The notes: generated by a model from the letters alone, not told the origin. A DNA stretch of 64,000 nucleotides from Agapanthus africanus (GCA_030015575.1 JASDDO010000006.1:381818137-381882136); one strand, 5' to 3'. Numbered from the stretch's first letter, positions 36,669-49,400 are shown. A program made the numbers and translations.

Positions 36669-37075
36669 CTAGGGGTAAAATATTATTGGGAATTTCAAGT
36701 GTTGAAATTTGCAATGAGATTGCATACCTTCTATGAGATAGTTGGATCCCGATACCCGCTGTGAGTAAGAGTTACTCCTGGGAGAGTTTTACACATTACA
36801 ATTAGCCGATCAAGTAGGTGTCTAGAAAGGTGTCAACGGGGTTACGCCTCTGGGAAAACGAGGTTTACATTAATTAGGTTCGTGCGAAAGCACGGGGGAC
36901 CTCCCTCAAAGTACCGACACTGGTCTGGCTGAAAGATTGGCGAACTTGTAGCGTGTAATTAATCCCGGCTAGTCTTTCCTTTTAGGGTTTGAAGGAAGAT
37001 TTGATTAAAACAGTGGGAGACATCCTGATTAGATATATTAGATAACCAATCTAATCTTGCAAGAGCATACGCTGA

Positions 37076-39270
37076 GTGTTTTCTTCTCTCTCTCTCCAGG
37101 TAGCGACCATATCACGCCTTAATCAAGATAATAATACGGATATATTGACCGAACCCGCTTGTTATACTGAGCTGGGGAACGTTGGTCCCGCTCCAACTTA
37201 TAATTGTTATAAGACAGAGCAGGAAATTAGGGAATACCAGATTTTCCGTGCCGCCCAAACAAAGAAAGTGCATGTTGATGCATCATCTTCGGGTGTGTTC
37301 ATTACACAGAACTGTTTCTCAGTATCCTTTACGTCCTGGGTATGTGATACCGGATCAGGATCCCGTATATGTAATCTGTTACATGGGCTACAGATAGGTA
37401 GAGAACTGAGAACGGGTGATAAGTTTCATGAGACAGAAAACGGTGCAAGTGTTGCAGCCAAGTCTGTTGGTCACTATCACCCTGTATTACCAGAATACAT
37501 TGATTCTGAACAAATGTTATTAGATACCGAACCTGATATACAAAATCATATCAGTCTCTTTATTAGTAAAGAAAGGATATAATTTTGTATTGTTGGATAA
37601 TGTTTTGAACATTTCCTATATCAAGAGTTGATCGGTTCAGGCACGTTATCTAAAAGCATAGACGTTCTAAATCAAACTACAGTTCTTAGTATACAGAACA
37701 CACACAAGAGGAAAAGTTCAGAAATGAATGAATCCTTCTTGAGGTATTGTAGACTAGGTCATATCAATGCGACCCGACTGGCTGAAGTTACATTTAGATG
37801 CATATTTAAATTAGTTTGAATTTACATCTTGTGAAACTTGCCGGTCATGTCACAGAAATAAGATGACCATAGCTCTGTTTATTGGAAACAGAGAAAGAGT
37901 TAGTGAACTCTTGGGATTGATACATGCTGATGTATGAAGGTCCCCTGTCTACACATGCCAAGACCGGTTCTTTTTACTTTATTACGTTCTCTGATAATCT
38001 CTCAAGATTCAGACATGTATTCCTGTTGAAACATAAGTCCGAAACTTTTGAGATATTCACAGAATATAAGTTAGAAGTAGAGAACCAAAATACGGGTATA
38101 AGTATTATGTCCTTTGATGAGATCAAGGAGGAGAATACTTGAGCACGGAACTACCTGGACTATTCTAAAGGAGAATGAGATTCTCTCTCAGCATTACTCC
38201 TCCGTATACACCATAGCACGATGGTATATCGGGGCGGAGCAATAGCACCCTATGTGATATGGTGTGCTCTATGATGAGTACTACTGAGTTTCCTATTTCC
38301 TTTTGGGAGTTATGCACTTGAGAAGCTACATACCTATTGAATAGGGTTCAAATCAAATCAGTTGTCTACCACTTCATATGTGATATGAAAGGGAAGAGCC
38401 CATATCTTAAGTTTGTTAAGATTTGGGGTTGTCCGGCCTATGTCTAAAAGCAAAATCCGGACAAGCTCGAGGCATGGTCTGTTATGTAGAACTGGAAATG
38501 TTCCAGCCATACAAACTGCAGCTGATGATTTGGTAGAACCAAAGGATTCAATAGTTTCCAACGTACCTCAGCCTCTCCGCCGATCTAGTAGGGTTACTCA
38601 CCCACCTAAGAGATACTTAGGTTTCTCTATGACAGTGGGAGCGAGGATTGCATCATGAGATGATGACCCAACTAGTTTCGAGCTGGCCATCAGGAGTGAG
38701 ACTCTGTAAGAATGGCTGGATGCTTATCAATCTGAGATGGAATCCTTATACACTAACAAAGTATGGACTTTGGTTGCTTTATCTGAAGGGTTAAATCCCC
38801 ATCAAGAGCAAGTATATCTTGAGAAGATTACTTGGTGTACATGGAAAAGTTGAGACTTTCAAAGCTAAGCTTAAGTCCATCCAGATCCTACTTGCCACGG
38901 CTACATACCATGACTACGATATCTGGCGGTTGGGTGTCATGACTGCTTTTCTAAATGATGTTTTAGAAAATAGCGTCTATAAGTACACAGCCAGAGGGCT
39001 TCGTAGACAGTGGGAGCAGCGGAAACGTGTGCAAGATGTTTTATGTGATAAAACAGGCATCGCGGAGTTGGAACATCTGTTTTGATGTGGTAGTCAAAGA
39101 GTTTGACTTCATCAAAATGGTAGATGAACCTTGTATATACGAAAAGGTAGTAGGGAGTATGGTGGTGATCTTCGTAGAGTACGTGGATGACATACTCTTG
39201 ATAGGGAAGGAGTTTCCTATGCTACGCTCGGTCAATCTCCGCTTATCACAAGGATTCTCCATATAGGATC
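37076..39270 (+). pseudogene. E5 polyprotein remnants: protease, integrase, RT
   Basis: Recognisable pieces in Copia order are a protease-like WVCDTGSGSRICNLL (near 37346), a gag-pre-integrase segment with RYCRLGHINATRLAE (near 37740), a GLIHADV-like integrase-start region near 37915, an SRVTHPPKRYLGF-like linker near 38590, an ESEMES-like reverse transcriptase start near 38735, and the segment FVEYVDDILLIG (near 39170), the RT catalytic motif. The region is heavily decayed, with many breaks. Confidence 0.75.
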
Positions 39271-39860
39271 AAAGCGATACCTCCTAAATCCGGGGTTTTG
39301 AATCTATGAGATAGATCTAATTGGATGTTAGGATACTCACTAGTTGTAGTGAGATGGTATCAATCAATCCTGAGGAGAATCACTGGAAAGGTTCCAGAGT
39401 GATAAGGACGACTGAATGTCAGTTGCAGGCATTGTCTATACCCTCAGTGGAAGGACGGTATGTTGGAAGAGTTCCAAGCTAGATACCGTGACATACTAGA
39501 CGATTAAAGGCAAGATACATCGTTACCAAGGATGCTACCAAAGAGGCGGTCTGGATATATATAAGTTCATGAGATGAACTTCGTTCCTACCATTGTGTGA
39601 CAATGGAGTTGTGGCTATTGCCAAGGAACTACCGTCCCATCAGAAATCCAGATATAATTCTTAGGCAGTATCACCTGATCATGGAGATAGTTGATCTCCA
39701 AGGAGATCGAGGTTAGGAGAGTAGACACAGAGGACAACAGCGCAGATCCACTCACAAAGGCCTTTTTCCCAGTAGAGACTTTTATGGGATGGTTGAGTAT
39801 GAGATACTACAACCGCAGCTAATTGTTGGGTATGCGATACCATAACAAATGACCCTAGTG

Positions 39861-39872
39861 CAAGTGGGAGAT
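39861..39872 (+). other. E5 polypurine tract
   Basis: CAAGTGGGAGAT immediately before the 3' LTR, the classic Copia form. Confidence 0.9.
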
Positions 39873-42017
39873 TGTTAGTTATATGTATGCCCTAGAGGCC
39901 ATTACTGTACATACGATGTATATTGTAGTGGATGCTAGGACATATATACGGAGGACTTTCTTGCTCGACATGATAGTATGCTATCTGGTTGTACTTTATC
40001 TTAACATGTACTCTGATTGTCTCTATATTACATGTTGATAAAGCTCTTAGGATCTGTACTCGACTACTGGGACTATGATGAGATCATACTAGTGGGGCCA
40101 CGGTAGTCGACGAGTACATCCTATAAACTGTTCCTAGTCGAGGGTGTATCGAGACAGGGCATCAATACACCAGAGTAGACTAGCGTATACGCATCTTGAC
40201 CCATATGATGGGCGATGGATGATCCCATATCCATCGGTGTTTGACATCAAGGATGGTGTACGGGTGCTCAGTGGAGACTGGGTACACTGGACGGACTCGC
40301 CGAGAACTCCCAGATGGTATTATACCATACGTCAGATGGCAGTTCTCCGGTGACACTGGTACAGAGTAGTCTGTTGACCCGAGATCGTCATAGAGTCTTG
40401 TGTGATTCCCACCGTGCTTTGATTTCCATCATACCACGTCCAAGAGGGCGTGCAAAAAGGTGGCTTTTGGGTACAGTCCCGAATCACATGGAGGCAATAA
40501 GCGATAGGAGGGGATTCGTCTCTCCCGGTATAGGGAGTTGATGTTGTGCTGTGTTCGATTGGCTATAACCGGAAATCCCTGGCCAGGGTTGCTGAGATTT
40601 ACTGGTAAGTGTTATCAGTAGTTTCTCGAACTGTTATAGACCTCATATCGACACGACTTATCAAGCTACTGGGGTCTGACGTTTACCACCCCTAGGCGAG
40701 ATATGCAACATATCAGACGACGAGACCGGACTGTACGGGAGTGTTACTGTTTGGATTCACAGGAGAATGTACAGGCTTGCTTGTTGATCTTCTGAGCGCT
40801 CAATACCTGGGTAGCTGTTACGTTTAGCTGACCGCTTGCAGCTTGTGGGTGTTTGATATGATCATCGCCTACTGCCGGCGTATTGACGATTCTTTAGAGT
40901 CCTACACAGAGGTTTCTTGGCTCAGGTAAAACGGAGTAAGGGCACATATGTGATATGTGCGGGACCGAGGATAATGCGATATGTGATACCGTATTATATT
41001 CTCGCGATATTTGATATCAGCCGGGTCATCGGATCAAGTGTTGATTCGATGAATCGGTACGGATGAATATTAGTCGGTTATATGAGATATAGCCGGATTG
41101 TCGGATCAAGTGTTGATTCGATAATTTAATGTATAATAATATATTTGATATATTAAATTGCATTAACTAATATTTGCTCACTAAAAGATTCTTTTTCTCA
41201 CTCGGGTAATACATTGATATATATGCGATATATGTTAAATGTATTATTTTATTTTGTTACGATAAATATTATATATGTGATATATAATATTGTAACATGA
41301 TATGATAACTAATGCAACTTGTTTATTGGAGTTTAAACATGATTAGGGTTAAGCTTTCTAGATGTTTCTAGAAGGTTTTGGTTTTGTTTTGTGAAAGATA
41401 TTTGTAAGTGACTCATGCTTTAACCCAACCCAAACCCTAATCCTAGTTAATTCTCTACATGGGTTTAGTCAACCATGGTTGCATTATTCATCATATTATT
41501 CTTTTTCTATTCATCACAAAAGGATTATCTATTATCATTGTTCATCTTCTTCATGAAAAAGCTTTCTAGATTTTTCCAAGTGATGAATAAATGTGAGAAA
41601 AAGATAAATAAAGAGAGCAAAAATCCTACTTCATCATTCTCATCTTCCTTTGCCATTTAGATGAGGGTGTTCACATCATTTCATGAGTGTTAGCTTGTGT
41701 TAACGAAACTTCAAGGTAGATCATCTTAGTATCGAAGATCGGAAGCAAAGGTTGCATCTTTCTCTTCGTGGAACCTCTCGAGAGTCCGGAACCCGATGAT
41801 CGCAGCGAAGGGACCACAACACGGAGCATATGAAGTGAAGGACCGGATCTACAAAGGTTGTAATCCCTCTCACTTAGTGTTAAAGTTGTCAACATGTTAG
41901 TTTTCGCCTAATCTCTAGTTTAAAGATCCGTATTCGGGTTGTTAGGCACGACTAATTTTTAAATCGGGCATGGTTGATGTCTCGTAGACTCTTGTGCGCG
42001 TGCCTAGAAACCCTACA
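39873..42017 (+). repeat. E5 3' LTR
   Basis: 2145 bp, nearly identical to the 5' LTR apart from a few substitutions and small length differences. Confidence 0.93.
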
Positions 42018-42022
42018 GCTAC
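42018..42022. repeat. Target duplication of E5, right copy
   Basis: gctac, identical to 31857-31861. Confidence 0.9.
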
Positions 42023-44515
42023 TGCTCATATCATCGAAAGATTTCGCACCCCACCGAGGAATGCGATGCTTTTAAAAGATGGTGGCAAGGGTACGTTGCT
42101 CACCGGCAACATTTTAAGCGGATGAAACGCAAAACCCAGTGGGAGCAAAGAAGTGCGACCGAGAAACATAAAAGAAATACCGGTGATTGTCGCATGGTCA
42201 ACACCGGGGGATCATAAATTCTCACTTTCGGAAGCGACTCTGACGAAGAAATGGCTCTTGGCCCCCTCTTTAAAGAATCCGCATTGGGGAAGGAGGAAGA
42301 ACCGAAGGCCTGTGAAAACATTCAGCTGCGCAATCGCACGCTTCCAGAAAAGAATCTCGGATCCACGAGTAAAAAAGATAAGGGAAAAGAAAAGGTCTCC
42401 GAGGATATCACCCTGGACGATCAAGTCATGAAAGAACTGACCGCCAAGGACCCGCCAAAGAAGAATAAGGTGGACTATAACATTCTGGCGCACTTGAGGA
42501 AGTTACACTCGCAGCTCAGTATTCTCGACGCCCTTTTACTATCTAAAGAAGCAAGAGATTCATTGATCAAGGCGCTACAGGAGCCAGAGCAATTCCAAGC
42601 CTTTCTCACCGAAAAAAAGATGAAGGACGAGCTGGAGGAAGTACACACGGCCGATATCACCTTCGGCGACGAAGACCTCCTCCTTGGGACGTGCGAGCAC
42701 AACCGTCCCCTCTATGTTTCAGGATACTGCCACGATATAAAGATTGGCAAAATCCTGGTCGACAATGGGTCTTCCGTCAATCTTCTCAACGTGCGAGTGT
42801 TGAAGGAAATCTGCATGAGTGTCCAGCATCTCGCTCGTGATAAAATCACCATCTCTGGTTTTGACTCCCAGTCATCGCGGACTCTCGGATCTGTGATACT
42901 AACGCTGCGCTTCGGGTTACTTGTCACGGACATTAAATTTCATGTCATTGACGCTAAGACATACTACAATGCTTTGCTCGATAGGCCTTGGTTACACGAG
43001 TACAACATTATTCCTTCTACACAGCACCAGTGTATGAAGTATTTTAAAGATGCCCTCGAGTACACTGTGACAGGAGAATTAAACCTATTCTCCATGAACG
43101 AAGTCCGTAAGTACGAAGATGCAAAATACTTTCTGCCAGATTTCGAGGACACGGAGAGATGTCACAAACCGGAGAACAAAGCTATCACCACCATTCCAGT
43201 TTTCGGGAGTGATACTGAAGAAGAGGAAGCGATAGTTTATTCAGGTCCACCCCAGTACAACAAGCCAATACCGTCCACTCCTATGTTAATCTTCGGCAGC
43301 GACTCAGAAGATGAGGTCCATGCTATATTCTCTGCTCGGCCCCCAATACGAACATTCGCTGATGAAGAGCAAAGTTTGCAAGTTTCCATGGTCCCGCCCA
43401 AACATCATAAGGAATTGGACGTGCTTCACACCTACAGTGTGGAAGAGCTGCAAACGTTCTATATCCCTCCCAGGCGAGAAGGTGAAAAGGCGATCCTATT
43501 CTACCGCTCCGGGGAAACTAAAGTGGAGAAAGAAATCTGGCACGGCGCGGATCCTATACATGACAGGCTTCAGCCCATCCGTCTGCCTAGATATTATACA
43601 GAAGGCTTGAAAAGGCTGCTAAAGCGCCAAGGGATACCCTTCAAACAGACCGTTCGAAAAGCTAAGTTCTATGACAGGGTCTGGAACGTTCCCGGAACTC
43701 AGCGCAAGCTGCCCAACGGGAGAATAGAAGCGATCGGACTTGGATACGTTCGATCCAAGAAACGGAAGCTACTCCGCGACTGCTACGTCGTACATAACTT
43801 TGATGAAGAAGGGGATGCTCAATGGGAGAATGCTAACCCTGAATCAGAAAAAACTCCCGCTATAAAAATGCCCAGTCCGTCGTTCGAAGAACAAATGGAC
43901 AAGCTTATAAGGGAAGCTGGTCAAAAAGTCCGAGACGACCATAATCGCGAAATGGCCATCTACAAGAAGGCCAGGACGCAACACCTTCTCCAACAAGCCG
44001 CGAAAAATGAAAATGCCCCTCCCTGCCAACCTGTTGTAAAGAAGGCCCGACGCAGAGGCAGAAACAAGTCAAAAGGCAGAAAAAGCATTCAGCAACGACA
44101 AAGCGGGACCAAGAAGTCACGCGAGCGGGAATCGAGCGGTCCGGATTTGTCCCTTATGAAGAAGATGAGTCGAGCATACTCTTTTCCTCAAGACAAGACA
44201 AAGAAGATGCTTGACCTCGCTATAAAACATCAAATGATTACACTTACGGAGTCTAAACACCCTGAGCAAGCAGGCGAAGTCTCTCACCCAGACTATTGCT
44301 CTTATCACCGAGCAGTAGGACATCCTCTCGAAGACTGCTTCACCTTCAAGAACTGGGTCGAAGATCAATATCAGCTCGGCAAGTTCGCTCTATCCGACAG
44401 TTGGAGGGTAACACCGCCGCAGAAGCATAAACCCAGAACTACGAGAGTAGAACCAGATACACAGCGGTCTTCGAAACGAACTTGTACTTGTCATATGATA
44501 ACATTATCAAAATAA
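42023..44515 (+). pseudogene. E4 protease region with a second nucleocapsid-like module
   Basis: It resumes directly after E5. An aspartic-protease segment lies near 42710-43010 (IGKILVDNGSSVNLLNV, then the family-typical YNALLDRPWLH). After a charged linker and a basic tract (KKARRRGRNKSKGRK, about 44040-44090) comes a second YSFPQDKTK...YCSYHR...HPLEDCF module at 44165-44415. It is closely similar to the one in gag, which is unusual because the module flanks the protease on both sides. It would cleave the gag-pol polyprotein. Confidence 0.75.
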
Positions 44516-44569
44516 GAGCCTGAGGATAGGGGTGACCTCCCCTGGTGCTTCGAAAACAATGATGACGAG

Positions 44570-46030
44570 GTGATCTCAGAGTTTCCGTCGGCGCCGAAAG
44601 AGCTGGAGGATGGAATACATACTACTGCAGATAATCTCAAGAAAATTGATTTGGGGACGGCAGACGACCCTCGACCGACATTCGTCAGCAATCTGCTATC
44701 TAAAGAAAGAGTGGCTGCGTTAAAAGACGTGCTTATGCAGCATAGAGATTGCTTCGTATGGAACTATTCCAAAATGCCAGGATTAGATCCAGAGATCGCG
44801 GTCCACAAATTAACGATATCCCCGGACATTAAGCCAATCAAACAAGCACCGAGAAGAATCGCGGTCCACAAGCTTGAGATGAGTATAAACGCCGAGGTCA
44901 AGAAGCTGATCGACTCTGGCTTCATCCAAGAAGTTCAGTATCCTGACTGGATCGCCAACATCGTCCCGGTGATGAAGAAAAATGGGACAGTGCGCATATG
45001 TGTGGACTTCCGGGATCTTAATAAAGCTTGTCCGAAGGATGATTTCCTAGTACCGGTCACTGAGCTGATGATAGACAATACATCCACCCACGAAGTCTTC
45101 TCCTTCATGGACGGCTCATCAGGATATAATCAGATAAAGATGCATCTCGAGGACCAGAAACATACCGCTTTCCGGACCCCTCTGGGTATATTCTGCTACA
45201 AGGTGATGCCCTTCGGTCTAAAGAACGCCGGCGCCACCTATCAGAGGGCCATGACGAAGATCTTCGATGACTTCATACATGAAATCGTCGAATGTTATAT
45301 CGACGACCTCGTGGTGAAAAGCAAATCATACGAGGAACATCTCAAGCATCTAAAGATCGTGTTTCAACGTCTTCGGCAATACAACTTGAAGATGAACCCT
45401 CTCAAATGTGCGTTCGGGGTGTCTTCAGGCAAATTCCTTGGATTCATCGTCCGACATCGGGGTATCGAGATAGATCCGTCAAAGATCATGGAGATGCCCC
45501 TGCCAAGGACTCTCAAACAATTGTGGTCTCTCCAAGGGAAGCTCGCGTATATCCGGCGATTTATAGCTAATCTCTCTGGCAAGTGCCGTCCTTATTGTCA
45601 CCTGATGAAGAAGGGAACCCCGTTCGTCTGGGATCACAAGTGCCAAGACGCGCTGGACGAAATCAAGCAGTATCTGCAGAACCCTCCAGTGCTGGCTGCT
45701 CCGGTCAAGGGAAATCCTCTCATTCTTTATACAACCGCCCTCGAAGGTTCTTTAGGCGCGTTATGGGCACAAGAGAACAACCAAGGGAATGAAAGAGCTC
45801 TCTATTACTTGAGTCGAGTTCTCCTGGGGGCAGAAAGCAGCTATTCTCCCATCGAAAAACACTGCCTGGCGTTAATCTTTGCAATAACGAAACTCCGGCA
45901 CTATGCGTTGGCGCATGAAGTCCGTCTCATATCGAAGGTGGATCCCCTCAAATATTTAATGTCAAAGGCCATACTGACGGGGCGACTTGCTAAATGGGCC
46001 CTGCTCTTGATGGAGTTCTTAATAACCTAA
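44570..46030 (+). pseudogene. E4 reverse transcriptase and first RNase H
   Basis: Reverse transcriptase landmarks are NGTVRICVDFRDLNKACPK near 44980, FMDGSSGYNQI near 45105, YKVMPFGLKNAGATYQRAM near 45200 and the catalytic YIDDLVVKS near 45296. The connection and first RNase H follow (PLILYTTALEGSLGALWAQ near 45715, then ALYYLSRVL). It is typical Ty3/Gypsy in order and the sequence style is Tat. It is fossil. Confidence 0.85.
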
Positions 46031-46105
46031 CAGCCTCTTAAGGCAGTAAAAGGCCAGGCCATCGCCGACTTTCTCGCTGAGCATCCGATACCGGCCGATT
46101 CTCCT

Positions 46106-47970
46106 TTGGATTGCGAACTGCCAGATGAACATGCGTTTAATGCGATCGACGTTGATGATACCCGATGGGAACTTTACTTTGATGGAGCATCTTCTACGAA
46201 GAAGCGCAAACAGAACACGCCCATAATCAAATCAGGGGTTGACCTCATCTTTGTGACTCCACAAGGAGCAATAATGCGCTTTGCTTTCTCCTTAACAGAG
46301 CCGAAGACAAATAATGAAGCCGAATACGAAGCTTTGATAGCAGGCCTCGAGATCGCCATCGATATGGGAATTGAAAACCTCCTCATATATGGAGATTTCC
46401 AACTGGTCGTCAGTCAAGTAAATGGCGACTACCAAACCTGTAAACCAGAGTTGGTGAAGTACGGCGAAAAGGTACAGCAACTGTTGACCCAAATTCCTTC
46501 CTACACTTTGGAAAGCATACCGCGTGCGAAAAATAGCAAAGCGGATGCATTAGCCAAGCTCGCTAAAGAATTGGCCGACGAGAACCTCGATGATGTAAAG
46601 ATTATCGTGCAAAGCCGTCCGGTTCTTGCTCCGGCAGAAATATCTCCAGAGTCGTCCGAGAAAAAGGAAGCGACCGAACAGACGGCCCTACAAATAAAGG
46701 ACCAGGAAACGGTTGAGGATTGGAAAGAAGTCTTTATAGACTACTTCAGATCCCATCGAACGCCTGAAGATGCGTCCTTAAAATATCAGCTCATGAAGCG
46801 ATCCCTATCTTTCGCTTTCGTCAATGATACTCTGTACAAGAGGTCATTTGATTCTTTATGGTTAAGATGCCTGGGACCTAAAGAAGCAAAAAGGGACATC
46901 CAAGAAGTTCACGATGGACTCTGCGGTTCTTACCAAGCTGGACCGAAGATGAAGTTAAAGATCAAACGAATGGGTTATTATTGGCCCACAATGATCCAGG
47001 ACTGCCTCGAGTATGCGAAGCAATGCCACTCATGCCAGATCCATGGGGACTTTATCCATCAGCATCCAAATCCACTACATCCAACACTGGCTAGCTGGCC
47101 GTTCGAAATGTGGGGAACTGACATAATTGGCCCCATCGAACCAGCATCGTCCAGGGGGCACCGTTTCATTTTGGCAAAAACTGATTACTTCTCCAAATGG
47201 GCAGAAGCAGTACCGCTGAGGGAAGTGAAGACGGAGAATATCCTCCATTTCTTCAAGACGCACGTCATTTATCGGTTTGGAACTCCAAGACGGATCATCT
47301 TCGATAACGGGCCAGCCTACAGAAGTCACAAAATTAGCCGCTTCGTACAACAGCACAACATAGACTGGAGATACTCCTCAATTTATAATCCTCGAGCTAA
47401 CGGTCTAGCTGAGGCTTTCAACAAAATCTTGACAAAGATCATGAAGAAGACGGTGTCCCGAAATAGAAGGACTGGCACGAGAGACTGCAAGAAGCTCTTT
47501 GGGCGTATCGAACTACGTTCAAGATAGCCACGAACACAACGCCGCACACGTTGGTATTCGGTACAGAAGTGGTACTCCCCCTCGAGATAGAGTTACCCTC
47601 TCTATGAGTGGCAGTTCATTACGAGCTGATGGACGGGGAGAATGCTCACCTTCGGCTCGAGGAGCTCGATGCCCTGGACGAAACCAGGCTCCTGGCACAG
47701 CAAAATCTGGAGGCTTATAAAGCAAAGATGACGCGCTCATATGAAAGATTGACCAGGCCGAGGACATTCCGCCAAGGAGAACTCGTGCTAGTGGTCAAAA
47801 GACCTATGATCCCCAATCCCGCCAAGCGGGGAAAATTCGAGCCGAGTTATGAAGGTCCGTACATCATAGACAAGGTCTACCAGGGTGGAGCCTATCTACT
47901 CGTGGACATGCATGGTGAAAGACCTTTCAGGCCAATAAACGGTCTCTTTCTGAAAAAGTACTACGCTTGA
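46106..47970 (+). pseudogene. E4 second RNase H and integrase
   Basis: WELYFDGASS (near 46167), NNEAEYEALIAGLE (near 46310), YGDFQLVVSQVNG and NSKADALAKLA mark the second, archaeal/plant-type RNase H that Tat elements acquired. The integrase follows with an HHCC zinc domain ending CHSCQIHG (near 47024), a core with MWGTDIIGP (near 47110), a FDNGPAY segment (near 47300) and ANGLAEAFNKILTK. The C-terminal barrel (about 47608-47970) contains GELVLVVKRP and SYEGPYIIDKV and ends with LKKYYA. It is fossil with a small number of breaks. Confidence 0.85.
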
Positions 47971-48213
47971 CGAGTCACGGCCTAGGTCAATGATAGATGA
48001 CGACGACTATGTCCGCTCGCTATCTTCCTAAACCCAAACTCTATAAGTAGTAACCGGCTTACTTTACAACGGACCGAAACGTCCTTAAACTAATGACGAA
48101 CCATTATGTCCTAAAGCTAGCTGTTGACCAGGATGTCAAGAAGCTACGGTGGATCGCAGCATCCCGAAGCTGATATAAAAAAATAATAAATAAAATAAAA
48201 ATAAAAATAAAAA

Positions 48214-48484
48214 CGGCATGTCCATAAGCAAAATGAGCACGGATGAAAACCCAAAAGGGCTCCGTGAGTAAAAACAGCAGGGCTACCGGCGAGTGTGAAA
48301 ACCCGAAAGGGCGCAACCTCGTTAAATAAAAAAAGAAAGAAAGAAAGAATAAAAAAAGGAGAGAGAACGGTATGTCCATAAGCAAAGTGGGCACGGATGA
48401 AAACCTGAAAGGGCTCAGTGAGTAAAAACAGCAGGGCTACCGGCGAGTGTTGTGAAAACCCGAAAGGGCGCAACCTCGTTAAAA
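48214..48484 (+). repeat. Two-copy 154-bp repeat
   Basis: Copies start with CGGCATGTCCATAAGC at 48214 and CGGTATGTCCATAAGC at 48368. Each holds nested complementary pairs (CACGGA with TCCGTG around CCC and GGG) and a CCCGAAAGGG hairpin. The copies are bridged by A-rich AAAG/AAAT runs. Confidence 0.75.
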
Positions 48485-48489
48485 GACAC

Positions 48490-48662
48490 GTACAGGGTCC
48501 TCTCGACCTTGTAAGGAGAAATCACCTGCGTGAGATCCTTATGACTCACAAAGGAGCAACACACTTAGGAATCCTCACGATTCCTAAGGAGAAATTACAC
48601 TTGCGAGATCCTCACGACTCGTAAGGAGAATTCTCTTATGGGACCCTCACGGCTCATAAGAT
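48490..48662 (+). repeat. Variable-stem hairpin array 1
   Basis: Five units about 40 bases apart. Left and right arms are: ACAGGGTC with GACCTTGT, GTGAGATC with GACTCAC, TTAGGAATC with GATTCCTAA, TTGCGAGATC with GACTCGTAA, and CTTATGGGACC with GGCTCATAAG. The loop is CTCTC, CTTAT or CTCAC. The right arm is usually followed by GGAGAAA. Arms change together from unit to unit. Confidence 0.85.
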
Positions 48663-48836
48663 TTGAAAGTCTTAAGTTACAGAGACCTTGAATCTGTTCT
48701 TAAGCAACCCCCACAACCTCCGATATTGCCCTACAAGTGGCTCAATATTGACCCTTGTATACAATCCACGGGCGCGAATAAACATTTCCCTAACTAAGTC
48801 CCACCCGTGATTAGGGATATATCTATATGGTAAACA

Positions 48837-49016
48837 ACCCTTGTAAGTCCTCTCGACTTATAAGGAGAAAACCCTCTTATAAGATCCTTACGACTTACAA
48901 GGAGCCATACACTTAGGAATCCTCATGATCCCTAAGGAGAAAACACACCTACGAGATCTTCACGACTTGTAGGGAGAAATACCTTTGTGAGACTCTTACG
49001 GCTCACAAAGTTAAAA
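48837..49016 (+). repeat. Variable-stem hairpin array 2
   Basis: Five more units. Arms: CCTTGTAAGTC with GACTTATAAGG, CTTATAAGATC with GACTTACAAG, TTAGGAATC with GATCCCTAA, CCTACGAGATC with GACTTGTAGG, and CTTTGTGAGACT with GGCTCACAAAG. Loops are CTCTC, CTTAC, CTCAT, TTCAC and CTTAC, and the GGAGAAA-type linker recurs. Confidence 0.85.
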
Positions 49017-49189
49017 GCTTTAGTCGACAGGATCCTAACCGTGTTCGCTAAGCCACCTTTGTTTGATATCGACAGAGGCAAATGATGATTCGCTCCTGGC
49101 AATATCCCCGTTGTAGCGATGCTAATGCCGAAATCGGTGTCTAATTCCAAAGCTTGCAAGCGAAAAGCCAGCAAGCCACACATGCATAC

Positions 49190-49400
49190 GAAAGAGCCGA
49201 AATGATGGGGCAACTTGCGACAAAATCAGCAAGTGAAAATGTATGCATACGAAATAGCCGAAATGATTGGGCAACTTGCAATAAAAAGCAGCGAGTAAAA
49301 ATAAAATAAATAGCCGAAATGATTGGGCACCGCGAAAAAAAATAGCCGAAATGATGGGGCAATCGCGACCTTCGCGATATAAAGCTGAAATGATAGAGCA
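49190..49400 (+). repeat. GCCGAAATGAT short repeats
   Basis: Five occurrences of (A)GCCGAAATGAT(G/T)GGGCA or close variants near 49193, 49255, 49312, 49348 and 49382, separated by A-rich or GCGA-rich bases. Confidence 0.7.

Larger units (their letters stand above)
34045..37075 (+). other. E5 internal region without recognisable coding sequence
   Basis: Three kilobases where gag would be expected, but no gag motif is recognisable. It contains hairpins with G-N-G loops, a duplicated segment (about 36077-36170 and 36225-36320) and three hairpins with a constant loop (36450-36665). Confidence 0.6.
31862..42017 (+). mobile_element. E5: Ty1/Copia element nested in E4
   Basis: 10,156 bp with 2.1-2.2-kb LTRs, a tRNA-iMet-like primer site, remnants of a Copia polyprotein in the order protease, integrase, reverse transcriptase, the polypurine tract AAGTGGGAGATT and a perfect 5-bp duplication gctac. 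The first 310 LTR positions differ at about four sites, and overall I estimate 1-1.5%, the youngest pair in the window. In contrast, the coding region is heavily decayed, with many breaks. It is inserted between gag and protease of E4. Confidence 0.93.

Noticed and set aside
48104-48473. Membrane protein frames rich in Phe and Leu on the - strand
   Set aside because: They are the reverse translation of A-rich repeat runs in the E4 noncoding region.
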